Assembly (NCBI GenBank): GCA_011037195.1
Contig: JAAEAF010000672.1
Location: 353,608 to 417,607 of the forward strand
DNA: 64,000 nt
From: Triatoma infestans
Lineage: Eukaryota > Arthropoda > Insecta > Hemiptera > Reduviidae
Reading direction: 5' to 3'
Position numbers and translations under genes: made by a program. Numbering within the stretch: the first letter of the stretch is position 1; each line of letters opens with the position of its first letter. Below are positions 10,301 to 20,346 of this stretch, piece after piece. The notes under the pieces were generated by a model. That model was given only the letters and a program-made list of their open reading frames with translations. It ran no database searches and was not told the DNA's origin.

Positions 10301-13300
10301 AATTCTCACACGACTTTTGCTTATTAAATTCCTCAATTTCCAGAAAACTATTTATATAAAACTTATAAACGTAGTTATTCAAAATTATACAAGAGACGGA
10401 CATTATAAAGAGGACGCATGTTAAAGGATGCCTGACATCCCAGTTTTGCCCACTAACCTCTTTAAAAGATTAATAAACATGATAGAACTAAATGCGCATT
10501 TAACTATACCAAATGTAAAGAAAATCACCGAATCATTACAGAATTAATTCGATGAAAATCACAACAAAGAAAAAATCTGGTGTGAAACACTCACATAACA
10601 ATCACTTTTAATTAACTGAACCGCTTTTCGTTTCTTTCTTTTTTTAGACGGAATCATGTAAAATCTTTATAGAATGTGACGAAAGATCAGATTTTACCAC
10701 TTATTCCACTTAATGACTTCGCCAATTAAAAACAAAATTTAATACAAAAATTGGACTTTTTTTTATTTCCCAAAATGTATTAACAATATATGAAAATATG
10801 AAGAAAGAATTATTAAAGGGTTAACAAAACAAAAAGTAAAATTAAGAAAAATTCATTAAGTCCACCCTTCGAAAACGCAATAAATAAAAATGTCTAAAAA
10901 ACCTCACGCACTATATATATATTGTACACACTACTGAAATCATAATTTAATGTGACCGAATTTATACACAGAAATATTTTACTATTTTATCAGAATATTT
11001 ATAATCATGGGGGATTTAAATTTAATTATTACTGTTGCTACAAAACTAAACAAAATTCAATACCGCGAAAGATCAGTACCGCGAAATATCTCTTCTTTAA
11101 AAATAAACACGACGAGATTTAAACGACACAGGGAAGGACGCAGAAAAATATCAAAAGACAATGATAATTGTGTGCATTCAGTGTGTGAAACTTTTGAATG
11201 TTTAAAATTTTATATTTTTCCAAAGATTTTCTTAATAAACTTGAAAAATAAAAAAAATTGGATTACTCGCAAAATAGGGAAAACATTGAAAATACTTGTT
11301 ACTGATAAAAGAATTGGCCGACTAAATAAAGCAGAATATCATGCTTACGTATCTTCCATGAGAAATATCTTGCATCACAATTGAGTTCCAATTATAGAAA
11401 TATCATCTACCATATCATTTCGTACAAAGACACTCAACTGATAAGAATTTTAATGATATATGAAACCTTATGATACCCAAATTTTAACAGATAGAAATTA
11501 TTTTATTAATTATTAAACATATGATTAAAATGTGTCGGTGTTATTACATTACACTTTTCACAAAATCATCCTCTCATAAAGCATTTTCAATGTTAAATGA
11601 AATTATAATCACCTCCAGCATATACAGTCTCTTGATTGATTCTGTCCTGGATATGTTTATCTCTTTGTTCTACCCAGCGTGGATCCAACAACCCGATACG
11701 CATATGTTCTTGCACCTTATTTGCTGGAATCTTTTCACTTGTCAATGGTGAAATCAAATAATTATCACCAGATTTTAGGTTCTTTGCAGCTGTAAGTAAA
11801 AATAAGTTTTAATGTTATATGTAAAAAAAGAAAACGAATCAATAAATTATCCATAAAAAGGTCGAAAAGGTTTCTTTACCTTGTTTAGGATTATATCCCT
11901 TCTTTACGATAACTTTATCAGGAACCGGTGGTAACGGTGGTTGCATTGCTTTGTTTGCTGTTGTTGCACTAGTGACTGGAGGCGTTTCAGCTGTTTTGGA
12001 TACTGGTGCTGATGTCCCTGGTGGCATTATTTGTGTACCAGCTGATTGTGAAGATTTCTCTCCTTCCTCAGATTCACTTTCACTGCTGGATTCCTCTTCC
12101 ATATCTTGTACCTTTTTGTTTTATACAAAATTCTTTTAAGAATAACAAATTTTTCCAGTCAATAGTTTACGAAAAATTACCAATAAATGTAAATGGGTTT
12201 TAACGTCCTTAAAGGAAAATATCCGCAATCCTATAAAGCAGAAAAATCTTTGTTTTCCGTTCGCACAAATTGAATGTACTTTAAGCAAATATTTTAAAAA
12301 ATTTTTTGAGTTAGTGAACTGGAATTTTTCTTTACTTTCTCATAATGCTTAAAGATGAAGTTTCCGATCATGTTGTATTTAAAATTAAATTTTGAAGGGA
12401 CTTAATGTTCGTACAGTAAGATCCTTTTAATGCACCGCTAGAATTCCAATTTTGAAAAATCGACCTACTAGGGTGCAAATTTAACGATCAGGTTTCAGCG
12501 TTTTCTAAAGATTTTCTCCACAGCTCCACTGATATATTTAGATGGAATAGAATAGTTAACTATATTTATATACAAACCTATTTTTATTTTGAAAACATGT
12601 TTCCGAGAAAACTGATTTTAAGGAGGTTCTTGAGAATCTACGAATTTAATTCTAAACCGCTGTTTACAAGTTGGGAACTGATGAAAGGCGTCACCGATAG
12701 TACGATGTAGTCTCATCGGTAGCTCCTTAAGTTCTAACATCAAGAATGTTTTCGGATCTCCCACACAATAATAAAGCCAAGTAAACGTTCTTTTTTTAAT
12801 ATTTATATAAAATCCGAATAAGCTCAAGCGGTACTCCATCTTTATTAAATATACCTGTGTATTGTCTGAAGCACCGCCTTTTTCAACCACAGGTGGTGGT
12901 TCCTCCACGTCGCTATCTTCTTTCTCAGCTTCATTATCGCTTCCTACTTGCATCTGGCCATTCTCCTCATTTGAATCCAAGATTCTCTCCTAATATAATA
13001 TTAAATTAGTATTAAACACATCTGTGTAACAAAGTAACCTTTTTCAAAAACATTATTAATCGAAATTAAATAAATGGCATGAATCTGTAAATTAAAAGTG
13101 TACCTGCATAAGCACTCTGGCACCCACTTCATCTGGCGTCGTAGGTGGAGGAAAATTACCGATTTCACCTGGCATGTAATCAACAGTTTCAACCACAACA
13201 AAATCATGCCAATCGATTTGCGCATATGCCACTAAAATAAAAATTAATCTAGTATTATATTTGTAATCTAATTGTTCAACTTATTCAGAAACGGAAGTTA

Positions 13301-15210
13301 AAAAGAAAAAGAAACAAATTTTTGTTTCTTCCTCTAAAAATCCAAAACTTATCGCCAAATTACTTTTTTTTTACTACATTTATTTCCAAATGATAAACAA
13401 AACAAAATACCTCTTTCTTTTTCTAAAGCTTGTTCTTCTTTACGCTTTTGCATTTCTTGATATCTGAGCCAATCGGCACGATATCTGACTTGTTCCAAAA
13501 CTCCAGCAACACTATGGCATTCATCTTTTAAACGAGACATCATATCTTTTGGGGGAATTAAGACCTAAATAAAAAAATAATCAATTATATACATTTTAGA
13601 CTGAATTTATGTCAGAATAAATCTACTATCATTTTAAAAATTATTTTATAATATTAACCCATATTACCTTCGTATACTGCTCGAGTAATTTTGTAAAATA
13701 CTGAAACAATGAATGCTGTGGTCTTAAGAAATCAAATTGATAGTTTCTTTGTTCTCGGTTCATCAAATTTGTCAAAAATTGACGACCATTTCTAGCTACA
13801 AACTGAGCTGTCAGCTTAACGATGTCCCTATGAATTTGAAAACAATAGTTCATACATAACACAAAAAAAATCTGCAAAAAAAACATTTTCTCTTACGATC
13901 TAAAATAAATCTAAAATAAAGTTCTAAAATAAACATTTTCTTCAAACTTACTTGTTTACTAAATATTTATTTGCGTCAAGACACTTTTAAGGGGAGCATG
14001 TTCTCTTTGTTCTCCTCGAAACTCCTCTAATATTAATATTCTCCGGAAAAAAGGTTTTAAAAAAAGTGATTGATCTTGAAAAACAGTTAAGTTTCCGGGT
14101 TGATACCGCGTTAGTGGTTTGCTAGAAACCGACTTTCGCCCATATTGCTATGAGCTGCTTCAGAGTCGTTACACCCAAAAAAATTGAATATGGGTGAAAC
14201 GTCGGTTTTTAGCAAACCATTGACGCGGTCTCAGGCTGGAAACTCAAATGTTTTTCATGAGAATGGCTGCGGAAACCTAAGAGATCATTATTGATCTTTA
14301 TAAGTGAAAAAAAAAAACATGAAATCACCCTTCCTTCCAACGAACCGATTTTTTCTCACTCGGAATTTTAGCTAAATATTCATTTCTCAAAACACGATAT
14401 GGACGGACCGTAATGCAAGATCGCAATGATTATTGCAGTAAAAAAATCAAAGTAAGTTAAAAATATGGAAAAAAAAATTAATTTTAAATTATAAATGCCA
14501 AATATAATACTAACAAATCCAAAGCGGAAATTGATGGTGGATCCGCCAAAAATTCAAAATCGGTTGGTGGATCTTTTGGTACAAATGGTTCAGCAATCTG
14601 TTTCAAAATTTCTTGCTGTTTTAACTGGGTAGCTGAAGTAACAGTTTTCGGCTGTGTGGCAGTTGGAGCCGGTGCTGCTGGTTCCGTGCCTATAACAATT
14701 ATTCACAAAAAATACGGCATTATATATATATTACTTATCCATCAGGCTAGACAAAGTACTTAACTAAACTGATTTCAACTGTAAAGGAGTTTACATAAAT
14801 ACCTTTGCCTTCTTTAAAATCTTTAACTTTGTGTTGATAATAAGCATGATACGGATCTCCAACATTGAGGAAATTGAATTTTGGATTTCCCAATTCATTT
14901 TGTCGAATACGTGATTCAAATTCTGGTCCGTTACGTGCAACAAAACTTGCAGTCTTATCAACGATATCTATGAAATGGAATTAAAGAAAAAAAAAAGCAA
15001 CAGCAATGGCTCAATTTAGTAAAATATAAAACAACATATATTAACTCTGATAATTATAAATCGCCTTCTGTGATCATTACAACTGTCGAAAAGGATACTT
15101 CTCACTTCAGGAGGAGGATATATAATTCCTACGATTGGTTTTGCTACAGGAGGTGGGCCTTCTTCTTTTTCCGTTGCTACAGGAGCAACAGGAACGTCAA
15201 TTGAAGGCAT
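7364..15210 (-). CDS. SF3A1: Splicing factor 3A subunit 1 (SF3a120), complete, 15 coding exons
   Basis: Coding exons (- strand): 15210-15099, 14967-14803, 14689-14515, 13827-13668, 13564-13411, 13231-13104, 12989-12855, 12111-11880, 11789-11613, 10070-9946, 9878-9530, 8563-8454, 8363-8241, 8139-7966, 7465-7364. They total 2421 bp for 806 residues, close to the roughly 790 of animal SF3A1. All junctions are GT-AG with closing phases. The N-terminus carries VGIIYPPPEVRN and two SURP modules (TASFVARNGPEF; KLTAQFVARNGRQF). Next come the SF3A2-binding region, acidic and Pro-rich segments (longest in the 349-bp exon 11), and a C-terminal ubiquitin-like domain (WKLNGQ...ATGMPPAKQKLQ) ending ERGGRKK. 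SF3A1 is a core U2 snRNP protein needed for branch-site recognition. The gene is head to head with NDUFA4. Introns carry foldback repeats (8.8 kb, 14.1 kb) and F1 termini (7.5 kb, 10.6 kb). Confidence 0.97.
8755..8930. repeat. Foldback repeat in SF3A1 intron 11
   Basis: Imperfect inverted arms at about 8763-8797 and 8832-8870 share the word ATCGTCAGAGTA and its complement. On the minus strand the left arm reads CTGACGAT...ATCCGAAACCG (about 8743-8771). The right end continues into GATGTTATCT.GCATTGCGGA, shared with the repeat at about 5090-5265. Confidence 0.6.
14091..14243. repeat. Foldback repeat in SF3A1 intron 3
   Basis: Two arms of about 55 bp (14091-14145 and 14188-14243) are inverted copies sharing ATATGGG-GAAA-GTCGGTTT-TAGCAAACCA and GACGCGGT-type words. 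On the minus strand the spacer side folds into a 7-bp stem with a GCAA loop (14138-14155), flanked by CTGAAGCA and GAAAGTC. No coding capacity was seen. Confidence 0.7.
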
Positions 15211-15696
15211 TTTAGCACTATTTCACCACTAACCTTTACCGAGAACTATAAGATCCAAACATAACCTATTGTAGATGAACTTCTCAACACTCAATAGTAT
15301 CCCTAAAAAGCAGCTGATATGCTCGCAGAAAAAAATGATTATTTGATTAAGATATTATATTTTAAAAATTCCTTTACTGGAATTTAGAAAGGAAATATAT
15401 TTTTTGCTTAAATAATTCTTTGGGTGATACACTGAATTTATATATAAATTGAAATAATTATAAAACGGATTTGTTCCATAGTTTATTTGCTCTAAAAGTA
15501 AATATAATACTATTTAATCAAATTTTGCTCTTATAAGTTGTCTATTTTTCAAGTAAAATATTCTAATTTTATATTTTCCGCCTTACGTAAGTTAGATCTA
15601 GGAACAATAAAGTTCTCAAATCTGCATTCAAGTCAGCTCTTATTATTTTTTTACGACTTGATAGTTGAATAATATCGGTTCTTGGAGAATTTCAAG
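15211..15696. promoter_or_regulatory. Shared divergent promoter region SF3A1 / NDUFA4
   Basis: 486 bp separate the start codons of the two oppositely oriented genes. No TATA box could be assigned with confidence. Function as a bidirectional promoter is inferred from layout only. Confidence 0.5.
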
Positions 15697-16129
15697 ATGA
15701 TGCAGGGTCTTTCATTTGCTAGTCTACGAAAACATACAGCAGTAAGTTTCCTTTGTTTCCGGATTTTTTTGCTCAATTTCGTAATCTTTTTTCACAAGCT
15801 AATTTCAATGCATTATGAAACTTAATTTTTTCCTCTATTTTCTCTGCAGCTAATCCCCCTTTTTGTTTGCGTGGGGGCTGGGTGTGTTGGTTCAATTTTT
15901 TACTTAGCTCGTTTAGGAGTTCGTAATCCTGAAGTTTCATGGAATAAGAGAGGAGAACAAGAACCATGGAATGAATATACTGACAAGCAGTACAAGGTAA
16001 TCTTAGTAGTAATGAATGCAATCTATTGCTCAATTTATATCTTTTTTTATAAAATACGTTTTGTATTTGCAGTTCTTCTCACCGAATCTGGATTACAAAA
16101 AGATGGAGTCACCAGCTCCTAAATTTTAG
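15697..16129 (+). CDS. NDUFA4: NDUFA4 / cytochrome c oxidase-associated subunit (MLRQ family)
   Basis: Three exons: 15697-15741, 15850-15996 and 16073-16129, all GT-AG and all phase 0, giving 82 residues (animal NDUFA4 is about 81-82). Features are a short basic N-terminus, the LIPLFVCVGAG transmembrane helix, ARLGVRNPEVSW, then EPWNEYTDKQYKFFSPNLDYKK and a terminal PAPKF. The protein was first assigned to complex I and is now placed with complex IV at the mitochondrial inner membrane. Two ATGs are in tandem at the start (15697 and 15700); the first is taken. The paired NPEV.W and EPWN motifs make the call firm. Confidence 0.95.
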
Positions 16130-16724
16130 TCAGGTTAAAATAATTGCATAGTTCTTTTACAATGTACATTGTGTAATCTTTATTGTTTATTAAATGTTAT
16201 AATTAAATAGTGATATGAATGGTGTCAATATATTCTTATTTATTCTTATACATTAAGTCCTTTTCCAAAAGAAACAAATCTGTATAAATATTAGTTTTAA
16301 GCCTGCTACTGTAAAAAGTATAAATTAAGAATGGTTATTTTAGCTGTTACTCTATTAATAGCTTCCATGATTTTTCGCAATACAGTTGTTCAAAAGCAAA
16401 GGAAGTTACGAGGTTGTTGGATTGGGTTGAGCAGGCAGGTTTTCTGGATTTTCTCCCGCTTCGGATTTCCTTGATGCAACATTCTGTAATCTTTGCTCCA
16501 CTGTTTTACTAAAGTATTCTAAAGATTACTCACACATCTGAAATCAAATGAAATAATACAAAATCTCAGATACTACTACTAAGCTAACTTTAGAGATGTA
16601 GTTTTTGTGAACTCCTTGTGCAGCTTCTTGTTTCCTTTTTTTCAATAAGTATTTGCATGTTATTCTACATTAGTACGGTTGAAACCTATAAATAGATGTA
16701 ACTTCAAGTATTTCTCTTTTTGCA
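16130..16724. other. 3' flank of NDUFA4, no gene seen
   Basis: A+T-rich, with AATAAA-like words near 16190. Nothing further was recognised. Confidence 0.4.
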
Positions 16725-16815
16725 ATTTTTTTTTTTATTCATCAACATCTATGATCACTGGCGCCCGGAGCCTTCTCAGTGCACTGCCGGCCTTCGGACA
16801 GTGTTCTGTGGTTAA
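16725..16815 (-). repeat. SINE family 1, 3' fragment
   Basis: On the minus strand it has CACTGTCCGAAGGCCGGCAG, GCTCCGGGCGCC and the A-rich tail after ATAGATGTTGATG. It matches the 3' halves of the copies at 18.8, 30.1 and 40.1 kb. Confidence 0.75.
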
Positions 16816-17159
16816 AGACAATTTCGTTGTTCTGTAATTCTTACTGATACTGTTCTAATCAAAAATTTTCTTCAAAATGGGATTTTTACCCCCTAGAACT
16901 TCCCTTAAAAATGTATTCGTTCACTAAATAACTTCCGGTTGAGAAAATTCGACCAAAACTGTCTTGCTGATATACAAGGTGCGAACTCCTGTGGTTTTTA
17001 GTTCTTAACGGAGAATACGTTCTTTGGGAGGCCCACCTATTTGGTACAAAGCGCACGTTTTCTTAAATTGGGGGTAGGTAAAATTCTACGCGTGTTGCAA
17101 CTGTCATGGCAGATACCGTTTGAATTTTTTTTTGAGATAAGCTATTTACATTAGAAGAT
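16816..17159. other. No gene recognised
   Basis: Low-complexity A+T-rich DNA. The word ACTTCCGGTTGAG near 16932 also occurs in F1 elements, so a very old F1 fragment is possible. Confidence 0.25.
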
Positions 17160-18045
17160 TAGATTAGATTCGAGCGGGGAGGGCAAGCCTCATTCCACTG
17201 CGACCTATAATAAGAGGTCTATTGTGGATCCCCTAAAATTATAGCACATCCCTCAGCTTCGCCCTCTTAATCAGGCTTAGCAAAGCTAAGAGCGGCTCCG
17301 TCATGAAGCTGATGGCTTCAGGATTGCTTGTCCCCAGTTGCACCTTGTCCTCGCCAGGCCGGTACACTCACAAAGGATGTGTGCGGGGGTTTCCTCCTCA
17401 GTCTTGCAGAATAGGCATAACGCGTTATCCGCAAGTAACAAGTGGTGCCAATTCAGCCTCGATGCCCTGTTAGTAGACCCAATATTAGCCTCATATCCCT
17501 TCGGCTATGACTCAGTAGATACCTGGTGAATTTAGGCAATGTCTCAATAAAGAGTTTTGCCTGCCTCTGTCTTGGTGTTCTATCCCATCAGTGCACACGC
17601 TGCACTTCTATTCAAACCTTGATAGAAGTTTGAATTAGGCTCTTGGACAACCCGCAGAAGGGTTCGGGGAGTATAAAGGTAACCTTCCAACCCTCCCTCG
17701 CCAGGGCGTCCGCCCCCCGTTGCCCAGAAACTCCGCTTAACCTGGCACCCAGGCATGTGTCAGCTTGTTCCGAGCACCCAACTCGGTTAGGGCAGTTAGG
17801 CTATCCCACATCTGTCTTGAGACTATTTGGTGTGAAGAAAGTGCCTTCAGGGTTGCCTGACTGTCGGAGTATATGGCCACTCACCTACTCTGTAAACCTT
17901 GCCGCAGAGCAGAGTAGGAGAGTCTCCTTAGCGCAGAGTTGTAGCGCCACAACTTCAGCCTGAAAGACTGTGGCGTACTTCCCTAGGCTGCCCTTAATTT
18001 TGACTTTAGGCTTGCCTCCATAGACCCCAGCTCCAAAAGCTATTT
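17160..18045 (-). pseudogene. Decayed LINE family B: RNase H and C-terminal Cys/His region
   Basis: Read from 18045 down, the translation gives GAGVYGG, then VFQAEVVAL, a 'YSDSQATLKALSS' strand, ELGARNK and WVPG, that is, RNase H strands. These are followed by HSRRDMRLILGLLTGH and then LCLFCKTEEETPAHILCEC at about 17345-17440, the Cys/His motif typical of the C-terminus of R1/Jockey-group ORF2. Stops and frameshifts are frequent. It is the same family as 5330-6730 on the other strand. Confidence 0.8.
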
Positions 18046-18645
18046 ACATTCTCATGGACCAATGTTTTAAAACCTCCTTTTTGCGCCGATGGGACCTCAA
18101 AACATATATTTCCAAAAAAAAACTTAATTTTGAAAATAGAGTAGTTCTCATAGAACTGTAAGAGATAATAAAATATTAATTACTGATTTCTGAAACAACA
18201 AATTGGTGTTAATGAACTTTTGAAATATATTAACGGCTTTTAGTTGGATGAATTCTCATCCAAAATACACAAGTGATTATGTAAAGCCAATTTCAGGGGT
18301 AAGCCCAGTAGTTAAATGAATGAAACTTAGATTTGTGGTTCTTAAATTATCAAAAAAGATCTTATTGAAAAATTGGAGTGAAACAATCACACAACTTTCT
18401 CTTTCTATCATCATAATCAAACCCATTTTACCGTGTACACAGTGTTGGGGTTGTTTATAGAGCGTCTTCCATCTCTGCAATCTTGCGCTAATTCTTCTCT
18501 TTTTTCCCAATCTATCCCTCTTCTCCTGCACGCTTCCCTGACTCTGTCCTCCCATCTCAGTCTGGGGCTTCCTCTTTCCCTCCTTCTTTCCATGTACGTG
18601 GTCCTTGCTACTCGATTGGGGTCCATGCGCACTAAATGCCCCGTC

Positions 18646-19202
18646 AGCGCCCGCTCTAGTGGAGGATAACCTGGACATTTTTCCGGGGCGCTATTTTGAC
18701 TGTAAATGTGAGAAAAATATTGATGTGTTAAATATCAATTAATGGAAAAATTCACATATCGATTTTTTCGTTCGCTAAAAAAACTAAAGCCCCTACAGCT
18801 CACTGTCCGGTGATGGACAGTGTTGTCTGTAACGGGAGAACACTGTCCGGAGGCCGGCAGTGCATGAGAAGGGCTCCGGGCGCAAATGACCACAGATGTT
18901 GAGACGCCTTAAATAAAAAAAAAAATTTACAGTGCGTAGCGTATTTATATTGTTTATGTCTAAAAGATAAAAATATTTATACTATTATTGAAAAATTAAC
19001 GCAGAATTTGTAAAGGACGATGCTTGAACTTGTTTGAATATGCGTATACTTCTTTGAAGAGAATAGCATTAGCAGGCGTGAAGAGCGCTGCTTCAGCTTG
19101 TGTTTGAACATACATAGACCTCCTTAAAAATATATATATATTCTTAAGGGGCGGCAATTTGTCTTTTTGTCCGGGGCGATGTAACCACTAGAGCGGGCAC
19201 TG
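18646..19202. mobile_element. hAT-like MITE with TIRs and 7-8 bp target duplication
   Basis: Ends are (C)AGCGCCCGCTCTAGTGG on the left and CCACTAGAGCGGGCACTG on the right, inverted repeats of about 17-18 bp starting CAGNG. GCCCCGTC occurs immediately outside both ends (18638-18645 and 19203-19210), and one copy suffices to restore the interrupted LINE reading. A CAGNG terminus with an 8-bp duplication fits the hAT superfamily. The first C is shared between TIR and duplication, so the duplication is 7 or 8 bp. There is no transposase. A SINE 1 fragment sits inside (18795-18920), so the MITE is older than that SINE. Confidence 0.8.
18795..18920 (+). repeat. SINE family 1, 3' half
   Basis: Contains CTACAGCTCACTGTCC, the small hairpin CACTGTCC-GGTGAT-GGACAGTG, GGAGGCCGGCAGTGCA, GCTCCGGGCGC and an A-rich 3' tail after CGCCTTAAAT. 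It lacks the tRNA-like head. Confidence 0.8.
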
Positions 19203-19730
19203 GCCCCGTCCACCTGTTCTCTTCTACCTTTTCGATGGCTGACCTGGTTAAACTTGGGCACTGATCGACGTGTTATAAATTTTGTTCCTCTTTGTCTTTC
19301 TTGCTACCTTCAAGTACCTCATTTCTGCGGCTTATATTTTCGAATGATTCTTGGTAGTCAAGGCCCATGATTCACTTGCGTAAGTCAGGAACATTGTTTT
19401 AAACACAGCCATTTTTGTTTTCTTGGTCACCTCTCGGCGGATTAGAAAGCCTTTTTTAATCATCTCGAACATTCTCTTTCTATAAATTCAAAATTCTGCT
19501 TGAAAATAAGCCCAACTTTTTATGGCAATTCGGATTTTATATTTAAATCTTTAGTTATCTCTAATATTATATATACATGGTAGTGCCGTACCATCTATAT
19601 GTAGTGAAGCAATTTAGAGAAAAGTATCGCAACATCCCTAGAACTCCTAAAATAAATTTTTTCTTTATATATTTATATATAAAATTGATAGGCCTAGGAA
19701 TTCATAGTTAATGTATGTAGCTTGAAGAAA

Positions 19731-19916
19731 ATGGATGCTGTCATCTTCAAAAATATTCCGAAAAGAAAAAAATTCATTAATGACGTCATTCTGGCTCAAG
19801 ACCTAATTGAAGGAGAAAGTTTAAGCATTGAGATTTTACATTTTTTAGTTATGCTATTAATATTCAAACCATTGCTATTTGTATTTATTAGAGAGATTTT
19901 AAAAGATGTATTGTAG
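19731..19916 (+). CDS. Possible small hydrophobic protein, unrecognised
   Basis: 61 codons from ATG to TAG: a basic N-terminus (MDAVIFKNIPKRKK), then a C-terminal hydrophobic segment of about 20 residues. I do not recognise a family. It lies between SINE/LINE debris and LZTFL1. A chance open frame is quite possible in A+T-rich DNA. Confidence 0.2.
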   Translation: MDAVIFKNIPKRKKFINDVILAQDLIEGESLSIEILHFLVMLLIFKPLLFVFIREILKDVL

Positions 19917-20346
19917 CACTATAGAAGAAAATGTGGAAGTGAGCATAGTCTGTTGAGCGTTTAAATGCTATTTAATCCACAAAATATAAATTATAAAATA
20001 TATATTACACTTTTTATTTTAAATCGATTTTTCACAATAAAAATCTTCTTTCATAATCGTTCCACAATATAATACCAATTATTTTGCTTCCTAAATATTG
20101 ATTAAATAGACATTACTGGCGCATTTACAATTTCTTTTCAGGGCCGTTGTTATGGAGACAGTTATAGACAGCATATAAGCTTGGGAATTCCTGCTTAGTA
20201 TATAAATTAAACACATATTAAAAGCAGTGGTTTTTCTGTTAAAAAAAAAATTTGGTAATTACTTAATGCCTTTTACATATGACATATAAAGAAAGACAAT
20301 AAAATCGATTGTTGGTTTTTTCAATATCTGCAACTCTTGTGAGAAA

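Larger units (their letters stand above)
18375..19470 (-). pseudogene. RTE-like LINE C-terminal fragment split by a MITE
   Basis: Minus-strand segments 19470-19203 and 18645-18400 form one interrupted coding region. The upstream part has REVTKKTKMAVFKTMFLTYASESWALTTKNH and AAEMRYLKVARKTKR; the downstream part has HLVRMDPNRVA...RGSPRLRWEDRVREAC and EELAQD.R. This is the conserved C-terminal tail of RTE-type reverse transcriptases. The break falls between the ENRWTG and HLVRMD codons, where a MITE is inserted with a target duplication. In-frame stops are present. At 18375-18410 it abuts a fragment of the F1 terminus (AATCACACAACTTTCTCT). Confidence 0.8.

Noticed and set aside
16740..16800. GC-rich block that looks like a CpG-type promoter
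   Set aside because: It is the 3' part of SINE family 1 and repeats elsewhere in the window.
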